NCBI GenBank assembly: GCA_004565275.1
Contig: SDOX01000009.1
Location: 78,027 to 142,026 of the forward strand
Direction: 5' to 3'
DNA from: Nannochloropsis salina CCMP1776
Lineage: Eukaryota; Sar; Eustigmatophyceae; Eustigmatales; Monodopsidaceae
Length of the DNA stretch: 64,000 bases
How positions within the stretch are numbered: the stretch's first letter is position 1; each line of letters opens with the position of its first letter. Under the pieces are notes generated by a model. It had not been told where the DNA came from. It did not search any database and saw only the letters and a list, made by a program, of their open reading frames with translations. Below are positions 32,911 through 44,847 of this stretch, one piece after another. The translations under genes and the position numbers were made by a program.

Positions 32911-35900
32911 ATGAAAATAACAACACCACAGATTACATGGCATGGAGGTGAGGCTGGTAAGAATGATCCAGTGTTGAGTGCGGATGTACATCCCTGCGGT
33001 GTTCTGGCCACGGGGGGGGCAGACGCGGAGGTGCGGGTAAGTCGATTTGGGCGATCGACAGGGGAGGCCGATAAAGAAAGAGGGGATGGCAAATATGTGG
33101 AGTGCACGTGCATCTGTCATACATTCGTCGGCCACAAATGCTGTTCATCTCGCTTTACGAGCCTGAGAGGGCGGGGAAGGCGACACTTTCTTCCCTCCTT
33201 GGTCGCCACGGAAGGCTGTGGCAGTCTTCTCTGTGAAAGTGATTGGTTACCTCTTCGACTCCCCGCGATGACCGCTGTGCCCTATCTATGCAGCATAAAA
33301 CTTGATCATGATTTCATCCCTCCCTTTCTCCACCCCGCATTTTCAGCTCTGGCTTCTCCACCTGGACGAGAACGAGGAGAGCAAATTTCAAGACTACCTC
33401 TACAATTTCGAAAACCACCAACGCTCCGTCAACAGCGTGCGCTTCTCGCCGGATGGACGCGCGCTCGCGACTGCAAGTGACGGGGGCGTGATCTTCGTCT
33501 ACCTCCTTCCCCCCGGGCGCCCCACCCGCTTTTGGCGACGGCCCATGTGCCAGCGGATGGTCCTCTGCCGCCTGGTTAGGACCACGCAGTCCGACATCTA
33601 CGACCTAGCCTGGTCCCCGTCCTCCCGGGAGCTCTGCAGCGTGTCGGTGGACAGCAAGGTGGCGGTGTGGGACGTGACGGGCGAGAAGAGCCCCTTGCTT
33701 TCCACGTTCACCAGTCACAGCAACTACGTCCAGGGCGCCTGCTGGGACCCGGCGGACGAATTTTTGGTCTCTCAGAGCAACGATCGGAGCTGCAGGGTGT
33801 ACGTGAGGAAGGAGGTGAGGGGAAGGAAGAAGAAGCGGAAGAAGAAGAAAGGGGAGGAGGGGGGGAAGGAAGGGAAGGAGGAGGCAGCGCCGCCCACCGA
33901 GTGGGTGGAGCAGGGACTGCTGCGTCTCGCCTGCCGTGAGGAAGGTGGTGGGGAGGAGGAAGAGGAAGCGGGGCGGGAGATAAGCAAGCTGGTTCCGGTT
34001 GCGTCCTCGACGCCAGTGGTGTCGGAGGAGAGAAATGCCGGTCAGGGACATCGGGGAGAGGGGCATGGAGGAGGGAAGAGGGACGACCACGTCACCGGCG
34101 AGCACGCGCCGGCTCTGACGCAGGCGGGAACACCCGTGGGCAAGGAGGGAGAGGAAAAAAAGCCAGAGGAGACGGGGGCGGTGGAGACGGAGGTCTCAGG
34201 GGTTGGTCAGGAGGGAGAGGAAGGGAGGCAGGGCACGATGGAGGGCGAGGTGAAAGAGCGGGGCGAGGAGGGTCCCCTTCCTGGCCAAGGCGGCAAACCC
34301 GCGTCCAAACGTACCCCTCGCCTCCACCTCTTTGCGGACGAGACCGTCCCGTCCTTCTTCCGCCGACCTGCCTGGTCCCCAGACGGCTGCCTCCTCCTCA
34401 CGCCCACGGGACTTCTCCCTCCCTCGGGGCACAGGGGCGGGCCCGAAGGAGGCAACAAAGCCGGCGGCGGCAGTGCCCCGACGCGTTTTGCCACGCACGT
34501 GTACGCGCGAGGGGCGTTCGCAAAGCCTGTGCTCGAACTGCCCCACCCGGGCGGAAAGGCTTCGGTCGTCGTCCGCTTTTGCCCCCAACTTTTTGCCCTG
34601 AAAACCCAGGAGCGGAAAGACCTGCCCTCCCTCCCTCCATCCCTCCCTCCCTCCCGCCCGACCTCCTTCCTGCCCGCCGGCACGCCCGCGGGGGAGGAGA
34701 AGACAGAGCCCTCCCCCGATCCCCCTCCCTTTTTGACGAACCTGCCTTACCGGATGGTCTTCGCGGTCTTGACCGTGGGCGGCATTTATGTGTACGACAC
34801 CCAGCACCATTTCCCTCTGGCGGTGGTGAAGAACTCGCATTACGCCCCCTTGACCGATGCGGCCTGGGTCAATGACGGCTCCGCCCTGGTCGTCACCTCC
34901 ATGGACGGATACGTGACGGTAGTGTGCCTCCCGGAAGGGGAGCTAGGGGCGAAGTTGGAGCTGGAGAAAGTTCCAGGAACGGTCCAGCGGGTCCACGGGG
35001 CGCACTACGACGGGATCAAGAGGGAAGCGGAGGAAAGGGAGGAGGAAGAGGAAGAAGAAGAGCGTGAAGAAAGGGAGCGGAGGTCAGGGAGGGAAAAAGT
35101 GAGGGAGGAGGAGGAGAAACGGAAGGCCAGGAGGCAACAAGAAGAAGCGGAGGAGGAGGAGAAAAGACGGGAGGCTCCGGTAGACAGATGCAGACAAGCT
35201 GGGGAGGTTATCGATGTGTGTGACTCCGAAAAGGAGGACGGAATGGCAGAGGCGACAGCGAATTTGGAGGGGCCCTCGGGGGAGGGCGAAGAGGGAAGGA
35301 AGGATCCTCAGAAAGGGAGGGGAGGGAGGACGGAGGAGGCGGGCATCCTTTCCGACAGCGAGTCGCTTCACAGTGAAGAAGTCAGCGAGGAGGAGGATGA
35401 CGAAGGGAATGGACAGAAGGAGGAGGCAGGAGAGGGGGCGGTGGCAGGAGAGGGGGCGATAGCTGAAGAAAGTGACGACGAGTGGGAGGAGAAGAGGATG
35501 GCGGTCGCCACAGGTACTGGGACTAGAAAGGGAGAGCACAACCATGCGCAGGAGAAAGGGGAAGCGTGCCATGGCGTCAAGCGCAAGAGTGACGAGGGTG
35601 GCAAAGAGGAAGGAATGGTCCAGGAATTAGGAGAGAAGCAGGCCCAAGGCAAGAATGACGATCCCCAGTCCACTCTGACGCCGGGAAGGAAGACGCGAAC
35701 GGTGCCAACAGCCAGTCCTATCCATGCACAGGGGTCTCCCTCTGCAGCCCCGCTCAATTTATCGCATAGCAGCAGCGATAGCGCCGTATCCAGCGCACAG
35801 AAGAAGAAACGCATCCGTCCCACGCCCGTGGGGGAAAACCATGCTGCTGAGGTGTTTGCGGCCGCGGCGGGCGTGGGCGAGGCGAGGTTGCCCGTCGCGC

Positions 35901-36067
35901 GGCTAATGACGGACGAAGGGAGCAGGAGCAGCTGTCAAGGGACAGGAGTCTTGAAGGAGGCCAATCGTGGACCTGCTGCAGCGCCACTTAAGATCGCGGA
36001 AAAGGCAAGCAACAAGCCTGTGAAAAAACGCTTGGCACCCACACTCATCTCCTCTTCTCTGTCCTGA
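32911..36067 (+). CDS. chromatin assembly factor 1 p60-type WD40 subunit
   Basis: Exons 32911-33036 and 33347-36067 (948 aa), joined CGG/GTAAGT to TTTTCAG/CTC in phase 0. CAF-1 deposits H3-H4 on newly replicated DNA through PCNA; p60 (CHAF1B, Cac2, FAS2) is its WD40 subunit. The start MKITTPQITWHG matches the family N-terminus. Propeller blades include HQRSVNSVRFSPDGRALATA, SDIYDLAWSPSSRELCSVSV and HSNYVQGACWDPADEFLVSQ, then RPAWSPDGCLLLTPTG and TDAAWVNDGSALVVTSMDG. Two features enlarge it from the usual ~500-560 aa: a ~150-residue Lys/Glu/Gly-rich insertion between blades (about 190-330) and an acidic, low-complexity C-terminal third. Nuclear location follows from the family. Confidence 0.88.
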
Positions 36068-36692
36068 GCTTGCGGAGGGAAGAAAATTCAAGGATGCCGT
36101 AGAGAAGGGAGGGCCTGGTGCGGAAGACTCACATCTCACATGAGGGTCCTAGCAATACGCGAAAAGAGACGCTTAAAGGTAAAGCGGAGCGATACCGCTT
36201 ATCTCGGCGGCGGTATCGCCCTTGTCCATCCACACAAAGTCAAGAATGTGTGGCAAGCAGAGCGGCATCCTTGGGTGAGTATGGAGTAGAGAAGGACAAT
36301 GCTGGAGGGAGAAGACTGTCCAGTATAGAAACTGAAATGAAATGTTTTCAGAAATGGTAGTGGGCAATGAGAACTGGATAGTTGTGATTGATGGAGGATG
36401 CCTTATATGTGAAGAGAGATATCAGCTTACTGCGTGAGCAAGTCTTCACGACCAAGCTTACGAGCGAGAACATGGCAAAACGAAGAGGGGCGGTGCGATT
36501 AAGCATTATACACCAAAGAAAAAATTCTTCATTTTACAGACGAGGACCCATCCAACATGTATCGATGCGTTAGCCTCACTTTGTGCATGGCCATGCTCTG
36601 CAGGACAGAGGGGCCGTCGAGGGAAATCATCCAGTTATCGTATCGGCCTACAGCCTGCTCTATACATGACCCTCCTGAAAATGGATTTTTTT
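36068..36692. other. facing 3' ends, with a hairpin
   Basis: About 625 bp between the CAF-1 stop and the stop of the minus-strand carrier gene. Apart from the inverted repeat at 36189-36219 nothing recognisable is present. Confidence 0.4.
36189..36219. repeat. perfect 10-bp inverted repeat (hairpin)
   Basis: GCGATACCGC at 36189-36198 is mirrored by GCGGTATCGC at 36210-36219 around an 11-nt loop. It lies 122 bp past the CAF-1 stop codon, so it could fold in that transcript's 3' UTR or mark transcript ends between two converging genes. Confidence 0.6.
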
Positions 36693-38049
36693 TCACTCAG
36701 CGGGGGGCAGATGTGGTATTTCTTCCTCCTGGTGCAGGGCGGCCAACGTGGTTTCGTAGCCCAGGAAAATGCAGGCATTTAGCGGGAAAGCCCGGATCAA
36801 AGCGACAGGTAGCCCTCGAAAGAAAACGCCTATGCCCTCTTGTTGGTAGCTTTTCTTCGCGCAGTCCCAAACATTGTCGTACACCCCAGGCAAGGCACTT
36901 TGCATTCGGCTTTTTAACACGTCGAGACAGTAGAAAGGAGGGAGCCATTGGACTGTCCCGGCCACGCCGCCTGCAAGGAGGAGAAGATGGGGAGGCAGGG
37001 GCGTCGAGGACGAAGGCTTCCGGTTTACTCTATTCTTTTCATGGCTGCTGCTGCCAGAAGCGTTCGATGCAGCCATCATTTTTTGGAGGGCGCGAACGTT
37101 CATCTCATACTATGCCGACAAGGGTGGAGGAAACATGGAGGAAAGGCCGGTATACAAGCTTGTGAGCTGGCGCTTCGAAGTTTTCGCGAAGACACCATGG
37201 AAAGATGTTAGAACGTGACAGTGACGTCATGATCAGTTTTACTCACAGTATTGCACGTTTTTCACAAGTCTCGCCTCCTCCCAACCTACCAGGGGATAGT
37301 ATACAGCAAATTGAGGCACCTCCCTCAAAGCTGTTGCATCTAAACCGCGAAATAGGCCATTATACAGGCCTTCTTTCCTCACAAGCTGTACCAGGCATTC
37401 ACCTGACCATCGGTAGGGGGCTTTGTCAACCCCGCCAGCGGCTTTTCGGACTTGCATGACTGATTTTATTCTTTCGAATATTTGACGCGCAGGACTCTGT
37501 AGAAGCCCAGCCCATGCACCTGATGCTGTCATTTCCCCCAGTGTCAGCTCTCGTTTGTCGTCGCCTTTCCGAAAAAAGCGCGTGCCCTGACCATACCCAG
37601 CAAAGGAGATCGCGAACGTCACACCAAAGCCAGCTTGAGGGCTCAATAACCCTCGGTACAGGGAGCTAATTCCACCCTCGCGTACCATCGAACGTATCAC
37701 ATCGATAGGGCCTTTATAGTGGGGATATGCCTGTAATCGGACTTTTGCAGTATCTAGAGGAAAGATCAAAGTGATGCCTACGACGCCTCCTACCGTTCCT
37801 GGGGTGTTTAATATTTACGGATTAATATGTAAAAAAATTATGGGCAACAATTAATTGATGAATTTTGACCCTAGAAAGAGCACCGTATAACTACTTCAGG
37901 GAATTAAAACATGCTGAGGATGTACATGAGAACGCTATCGTCTACATGTCGATCTTTTCGTAGGAGGGCGGAAGTATGCTATCGATAATAAAAGCATCGT
38001 AAGTACCTGCCAAGAGCTCATGTACAAATTTATTGTCCGCTACCATCAT
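36693..38049 (-). CDS. mitochondrial carrier, carnitine/acylcarnitine-like (SLC25)
   Basis: Three exons on the minus strand: 38049-38007, 37798-37290 and 37109-36693 (322 aa), in phase throughout. SLC25 carriers exchange metabolites across the inner mitochondrial membrane. Repeat 1 has the signature PLDTAKVRLQ after LAGTVGGVVGITLIF. Repeat 2 has SPARQIFERIKSVMQ, like the APGERIKCLLQ of carnitine carriers, and ends in VPQFAVYYPLYE. Repeat 3 has AGGVAGTVQW, DVLKSRMQSALPG and IRAFPLNACIFLGYE, very close to the animal acylcarnitine translocase. The third signature reads FYCLDVLKSR, so the usual Pro two residues before Asp is Cys, and the loop is one residue longer than in human SLC25A20. Substrate assignment is by resemblance only. 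Confidence 0.85.
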
Positions 38050-38491
38050 CACTCTGTCTTGTGTGCTATTGCTCTTGTCGCCTAGGAGTCAGTGAGGTGT
38101 TATGTGAGCATAGTTGTCTAGGTCTTAATGGGACTTGCTTCACCCAGCGGGCTCGGTCAACGGCGAGCTTTTGCTTCTTGTGCCGTCAAATTCCGCGTGG
38201 TTTGTGTCCACATCCGACGCCTTTAATCCCACGACCTTCATAACAGCAGTTTGGGAAATTGATGACATATTCCACGTCTGGCTCTGCTCGAGAGCTTCCA
38301 TCAATGGCGCAGCAGATGCTTTCTTGCGAGGAAGAGGCAAAGCTCCCGCCCAGTGTGATGATCAGGGCAGGCGACGAACTGAGCGACTTCTTTATGCACC
38401 ACAACGCGTGACACTTACCCTTTCCCCCTCCAATGCATCTCAGACAACCACTCAGTTGCACCCCCAAAAAAGTAGAGACGATCTCAGAACC
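38050..38491. other. divergent promoter region
   Basis: About 440 bp between the carrier (minus) and Rab5 (plus) starts. No TATA box is obvious and no coding sequence is convincing. Confidence 0.4.
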
Positions 38492-39420
38492 ATGAGCAGC
38501 GGCGGCGGCAGCAATAGCAACAACCGGGTGTGCCATTTCAAGCTTGTCCTTCTGGGCGACACAGCAGTTGGCAAATCATGCTTGGTTGTCCGCTTCGTCC
38601 GAGATGAGTTTTTTGAATACCAGGTACGAGATATGACATGAGGGTAAAAATGGGGGCGTTTAGTAAGGGAATAACGAGGTTGGGGGGGGAAAGAAAGAAA
38701 CCTTCATCGGTTTACATTATGAGAGCAGGAACAGCCGTGTCTCGGGGATTGCCAGTAGAAGGGGTTGACCTCAAAAACGTGACAGTAAACTCAGCTTTAA
38801 ATTTAGATCAGCAATCTAAACGGAAGCATGGTCAGGAAAATGGTAATTCATGTCTGTGTCGAAAAAGATAAGTCGGTGTTAACTTACTCCCTACCTTCTT
38901 CCACCATTCGCTGTTACACTCCTTCACACGTCACGTGAGCTAGGAACCTACCATTGGTGCAGCTTTCCTTACGCAAGCTGTAGTACTGGAAGATTCCACA
39001 GTAAAATTCGAAATTTGGGACACAGCTGGCCAAGAACGTTACCGGTCGCTAGCCCCCATGTACTACAGAGGAGCTTCGGCGGCTATTGTCGTTTATGATG
39101 TTACCAATGCGGAGAGCTTCAAAGGTGCCAAATCGTGGGTCAAAGAGCTACAAAGGCGGGGAGATCCCAGCGTAATCATCGCCCTGGCAGGAAATAAGGC
39201 GGATCTGGCGGGGACGCGTAGGAAGGTTGATTTAAAGGAGGCCGAGGAGTACGCCCGAGAGAATGGCTTACTGCATTTCGAAACCAGCGCAAAAGATGCT
39301 CAAAATGTCAAAACCCTTTTTGTAGAAATCGCGAAGCGATTGCCCAAGGCAGTTGCACCCGTGGAGCGGGAGGCTTTTCCTATTGTGGCCCCGAAAGCAT
39401 CAAAACGGTCTTGTTGCTGA
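38492..39420 (+). CDS. RAB5: Rab5-type small GTPase
   Basis: Exons 38492-38623 and 38944-39420 (202 aa), joined CAG/GTACGA to GAGCTAG/GAA. Rab5 controls fusion and identity of early endosomes. G motifs are complete: GDTAVGKS (22-29), effector loop [11 protein letters not shown] directly after the intron, WDTAGQE (69-75), GNKADL (128-132) and ETSAKD. The effector loop and [15 protein letters not shown] are typical of Rab5/Rab22 rather than other Rabs. The C-terminus ends KRSCC for double geranylgeranylation. The N-terminus is a short Ser/Gly/Asn tail without a myristoylation Gly2, so this is the conventional prenylated type and not the acylated Rab5 variant. Confidence 0.93.
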
Positions 39421-39767
39421 GAGAAAGTGAGGCACATGCGAAGGTCGGCAGGGTGGTTGTCCATAGGCTCGTTTAAGGTGATGATCAAGACAGTGGAAGC
39501 GTAGGGATTGATAAGTGTACGTCAGAGCGCTGAGCACGGTAGGAGCTCCTCGCTTTTTTTGGCGGAAACTTACAGGTCAATTTGGGGAGCGGCAAGAGTA
39601 TAAGCAATGTAAATCATGGTAGGAAGGAGAGATAGTGGAGAAATGGAGAGACGGGGTTCACAGCAAGGAAAAATTAAATGGTAAGGTGGATCACTAATAG
39701 CAGAGAGAGCTTGCGATGGTTGTGATCGCACGTAAAATTGGGTCAAATACATGCACCCGATAGGCTC
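39421..39767. other. facing 3' ends
   Basis: Short AT-rich interval between the Rab5 stop and the stop of the small minus-strand gene. No feature recognised. Confidence 0.4.
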
Positions 39768-40118
39768 TCATGCAGCTTGATTTTGCGTGAGACTTTGAAC
39801 CACTTTATTCCACGGCAAGTCTCCTGATACGATCGCGACAAAGGTACGATTATCATGGTTGTGGTACTGCCAAGGTGTAAAAGTTGACTCTCCGCTCTTC
39901 TTTGCGTCTCCGGTCCATATCTTGCTGCCCCTCGAGCCATCGACATGCGATGCTCCATTTGCAGCGGTCGCTGCCTTGTTTCAATAATATAGAACCGAGG
40001 AGTTTGAGGAGGCGGAGTCTACAAAGAAGGTACCTACTTCAGTCTTGATCCAGCTTCTAGTGGTTGAAAACTTCCTAAACAAACCTAAGCAACAAATCAA
40101 TGAAACCTCCCTATACAT
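39768..40118 (-). CDS. small, probably mitochondrial protein, two exons
   Basis: Proposed exons on the minus strand are 40118-40034 and 39970-39768 (95 aa), joined GTAG/GTACCT to GGCAG/CGACC in phase 1. Exon 1 encodes a basic, hydrophobic leader (MYREVSLICCLGLFRKFSTT then RSWIKTE) that resembles a mitochondrial presequence. Exon 2 has no ATG of its own but reads as ordinary soluble protein, with GSRGSKIWTGDAKKSGESTF, TPWQYHNHDNRTFVAIVSGD and LPWNKVVQSL before TGA. The sequence could be a small respiratory-complex or ribosomal subunit; I do not recognise it. An alternative junction (GAA/GTAGGT to CAAG/GCAGCG) gives almost the same protein. Confidence 0.5.
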
Positions 40119-40264
40119 ATCGACCATTTTTGGAATAAGCACACGTTATATCTTTCTTCTTTCCTTATAACGGTAAAATTAATTTCCAACATTGCATTTT
40201 CGACATCCCTTCGCAATTTACCACTTCATGCTGCAAGGCATGCACTCATTTACTTCATTTACTT

Positions 40265-41540
40265 TTACGTCGCCATGGTGTCTAGCTCGAAGAGCATGCT
40301 GGGGTCGGAAAGAACTCTGTGTGCACAGAAAGAGAGGATGGTGAGTATCGACTTGGACGTAAGTGTGATGTGATATTTTTTACTTACTTTCTGACGAGCG
40401 GGTCCTCGCCCGTAATGAGGTCGAAGACCTTGGGCTCCTCCTTCATGACGATCTCTCGGAGCACCTTCAGAGCCTCGGGTTCTTTGCCCTTGAACTCCGA
40501 CAAATCGATGGCTGAGTGCAGCGACGGGGAGGAAAAGGATTCGAAGTAAGGGTAAGCAAAACAATAGTAACAGTCATTATACGAAGTTCCGATTCAAGCC
40601 ACTTACTATTCCCCCACAGGCTGTCGGCAATCCTGTCGTGGAGCTGGCCGGTGGCTTCCGGGTCGCCCTCCTGCGTGTGAATGCGACGAACAAAACAGAT
40701 GAGTTCGGGATAGATGGTACTGCAAATCCTCTTTTCTAGAAACGTACCTCCACGCGTCGGACAAGCTCCGTCATACGTCTCTCTTCTTCTGTCAAAGCTC
40801 TGTGGGAACCATCCGGATTTTGTGTGACAGGACTCATGGCATCCGAGTACTTTTGCATGATGGTGGCCATCCCCACAGGATCCGCCATATCCTTCATATT
40901 TTTAATAGCGTTTGAGACAAAGTTTCGGTAACTCTCAAGGACACTAAGGCTCTGTTACATGTTGATTGGAAAAAAATGACGGGAGTTGCGGTGCTTAGTG
41001 GGATGCGGGGCACGTATATAAAACTTCCAAAGCTCGCAGGTACACCTCAATCTTATCTCCTCACTTACATCAGCTTTTGTGAACAATTCTTTGGGCTTGG
41101 CGCTCAATTCTTTCACCCCATTAAGAACCTTGAACATGGGAAAAACTGCAAGAGGAGAAAGGGAAGCATTTGAGAATGACGGCGACGGAAGCAAGCTACC
41201 CAAATTGTACCTAACGGAGGGTCACTGGCGTACCTTGGAGCAATTGGTAGGAGACTTCCGGGTTTTCAAAGATCTCTTGCATCTCTTTTCCCATGCTCAT
41301 GTCAGCGAGGATGCCTGCATGGTCGCCGTTTATTAAGCGTCTGGCACCACTAAGGACAGAGTCGAAGCTCCAGGAGTCCTGAATATCCTCCTCTTCTCCA
41401 GCACTTGTGGCTGTAGCCGCAGTTGCATCTGTGGCCATCATGCGTTTGACACGCTGCATAGGACCGCCTTTCTTCTCGCTTTCAGCAGCGTGGCACGCGG
41501 TGACTGCTCCTATTAGCAGGGCGATGACATGGAAACGCAT
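40265..41540 (-). CDS. secreted helical protein of unknown family, six exons
   Basis: Minus-strand exons: 41540-41234, 41145-41069, 40951-40748, 40670-40607, 40511-40388 and 40316-40265 (275 aa). All five introns are GT-AG and phases agree. A signal peptide opens the protein (MRFHVIALLIGAVTACHAA). The mature part is predicted mostly helical and charged, with Met-rich amphipathic segments (MSMGKEMQEIFENPEV, MKDMADPVGMATIMQKYSDA) and a tail VLSDPSMLFELDTMAT. The Asn/Asp-Pro capped helices recall the helical-repeat gene at 30.8-32.3 kb, but I cannot align them convincingly. No catalytic motif is visible. It may act in the ER lumen, plastid periphery or outside the cell. Confidence 0.65.
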
Positions 41541-44500
41541 GGCTTCTGGAAGGTCAGGTTGCTCCCTATACTATTGGACATTTCGATGAGATGACGCAGA
41601 TGTATATTTCATGTGCATTGTAATGTTCCAAGAGATCAAAGTAGATTTGTTCCCTATCCTTCTTTGGATCCCGTCGTTACATCCATACCGTCCCTCTTTC
41701 TCTTCGCAATCAAGCCATAAATTGAGGCTTTAGACCAGATACTGACACGATCTCAATCGAATAGAATATGGCTCGATCGTATTAAAAATAGATTCAGTAT
41801 CCGTACCGTAAGAAAAGGAAATGTCGCAATCCATTTTCAGCCTCTCAAGCATTGGAGTGCGCGCCTTTGACACACTTGCTGAGAGCCAACGGACGACACT
41901 GCAAGTGCAGAAGACCGATACTTCTGCCCTTGCACAAACACGCATAAGAGCGTGATTCCCCTCGCTGCTCTTCAAATATACAACAGGTCCCGTTTCTTTG
42001 ATGAGACCAGCAAGGCTATTGTCCCGTAGGACTGGCTCGTTCTGAAGGTATATGGGCCTGCGAACGAGTGCGGGTTGTCCTGCCTGTGGACACCCCCCGC
42101 TCTGGCGTCATCGAATCTCAACGGCCGCCCGCTCTCTTCATGAAAAAAACTTTCTATCTCAGGATAATCTGGAAGAATAGTCAAGAACCCATTAATTATA
42201 TGCTTCCAAACCCGACCATAGATCATGTGTAACATCTTGCATCTGTCCCTGTACTCAGTCACAGACTTATGATGGTGTTCAGCGCAATACAGTTGTTGAA
42301 CTATGTCATTTGAATTTTTCAATTTTTGGATCGTTTGTCTTCCTGGAGGGGGATAGACGGGGGAGAGTGAAGAGAGATCGAGAGAAAGAAAGCCTCCCTG
42401 AAAGCTCTTATTTCTACTCAAAAATCGTGGGCAGCACTTTCAAATATCAATTTAAAAATAAACTTCTTCGCAATCATCAGATCCTACGAAAAGTGCTCAA
42501 TATACAAGGCTGCTTCTACCATAATGAATGCAGACATTTATATCTTGTAAAATGAAGGAAATTCTGTTTGCTACGCACAAGTGACCAAGTACCGCAGTAG
42601 TATTCTTTTGCATTGAAGTCTGCAGTGCTACTTAAGAACTTTTATTCGAACAGTTGAGAGGAATGACAAACAAAGTTGACGTACAGCTAGAAGTTCATCT
42701 GTTCGTATGGTGTGTTCATGCTCTTCAACTATTATGTGAGTGTAAAAAAGAATTTCTTGTCCAATCTGTCTATGGATAGGGTTTTTTGATGCAATAGATA
42801 GTAAGGCATTTCGTGAGACAATGCTGAATGACAAAAGTAAGTATGTATTGGGCTGAAAATAACTGCTTCAAAGGTAAGATCAAGAAGAAACAAATATGAA
42901 TCTATCAATTGTAATGTAATGACAATTGAATTCGCATCGAGTTTCATAACAAGGACTTATTTGGTGTTGTTTTTCTTTCCATCCGACAGAAGCGTGAGCA
43001 AAACGTATGACTGCTTACGTCTAAATCGTTTCATTTCCGCTCTGATTCTTAGTGCTGAGAATAATGTGTAATGCAGGCTCACTTTACGGATTTTTTTGAA
43101 TTTGAAATGAGCCTTTGGATTCTCGTCAAAGACTTGATTGATAGTTTCTGTCTTCCAAATCTCTGCCCACCTTCAAGGGCCTTTTTCCCGTGACAGTTGT
43201 GGATCCTCTTTGGCAGAATAAGACAAAGAGTGTTCGCTTACGCACATCTTTTTTCTCATGAATAGAATTAGAGACATAACAGTCTGGGCCTTGCAATTTT
43301 GACCTGACGCTCAAAAGTGTGCATGATTTTTGGAAAAAGATAGATGCATTCTTTGTTACCCTAAGATATACGTAAAAAGACCACACAAGCCTGCAGAGAA
43401 GCTGTTTCTTCTACATGTCGTCAGGTTTGTCGATAATTCGGCAGAATGATGCACATCGAGCGTGTCGCGATGGTGATGAACAACTCGTCGCATAAAAAGT
43501 GATTGCAGCAAGCCGGAAATATGGAGGAGCATAAAGTATAACGTGGATCCATGTCCCAATATTTTTCTGTTTTGAAGTGTACCTCAAGGTGTAAGACCTG
43601 GGTGCACGCACCTCCCCTTTTCAGGTCTATCACGGCAGTATAATCAATATTGACGAGACCATTGAAGAAGTAAGCATCAAACCATCAACAAAGTCTTATG
43701 CTTGCCTGAATCCATGTAAAAAATTATAAATGTTTATCTTTGTTTGTGTGGATATGTTGAAAACGTGACATAAAGCTCGGCTACTTGGTTAGGCTCTGTC
43801 TCTTACATGCATCCAAACGTAACATGGTAAGTCTTAAACGTCTTTCCAGCTGCTGGTCATAGTCAAATAACATCATGTGAATAAGTAAAGCAATATTTTT
43901 ACACGAAGCGCTCTAAACCTTCAATTTTATGGTTGTGTATTTGTTTGTTTGTCCAACCACTGGCAGACCCAAACCAAATCATATATTTGGCGACAGATAA
44001 AAACAATGTATTTAAAACGAATAAAGCTTGCCCAAAAGACAATACTTTGAGGAATACATCCTCTGATGTAAAAATTGAAACAAATTAGTGTCCTTTTGCT
44101 GTCTTTCGTCTCGTGCTTCGCTCTCAAAATCGTACTCTCCCCACCCCCCAGTAATGGCGTCATCGCCACGGTGTCTTATGACAGGATCTTGTGACAATTG
44201 TCCAGCCTTGAAGGTACGAGGTAGGAGAAAGCTGAAATTTCCAGTACATTTTATTCCGGGTATGCTCATCACGCCCAGACGGCTCCTTTTCAACCCAGAA
44301 ATCGTACAAGCGTGACAATTGACACGAATGAGACCATGCGTTGGCCAGTGACCCGAAGACACCCCGATGCCGGTTACCTGACCAACTCGTTCACACAGAT
44401 TCAAAGCTTTTTTCAGGAGAGAACCTAGACGTCCAAGGAGAGGAGTGCTGATTAGATGTACTTGCAAATTGCTTTGTCCTTGGTCTTTTTGTTTTTGTTG

Positions 44501-44847
44501 TTTGATGGTCTTTTATGCGGCTTAAAGGATAAAGCTTGGTGTTTTGATCGGTGGGAACGTCTACTTGACGACTTGCTAACATCGTAACGGTGACCAGGAC
44601 GTAGACATGGGCCGGACCTCGAAGAGACACTGAACGCACACCGCAAGTCGAGCAGTTTTACCGGTCAATGGCATGCTTGAAGTTCTATTTATACCCTAAA
44701 ATTCCATATAATAAGATGCGACAAGTTCCATTTTGACTCTGACAAACGTTTTTAGATAGTGCGAGTGGGCCTTTTCCATGAGGGTAAAAGTGCGTATAAG
44801 TTTAAGCTCACAAACAACGAAAAAATCACTTGAGCAGTTGACACCCC
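41541..44847. other. 3.3-kb gene-poor AT-rich region
   Basis: Between the secreted orphan (minus) and paralogue A (plus). Most of it is AT-rich with frequent stops. The longest minus-strand frames (41972-42421, 44012-44467) have no recognisable family. The last 500 bp contain TGACCCGAAGACA (44349-44361), which recurs upstream of paralogue B. Confidence 0.45.

Noticed and set aside
41972-42421. 149-codon minus-strand open frame
   Set aside because: AT-rich surroundings, no family, and no supporting neighbours or splice signals; kept only as a possible orphan.
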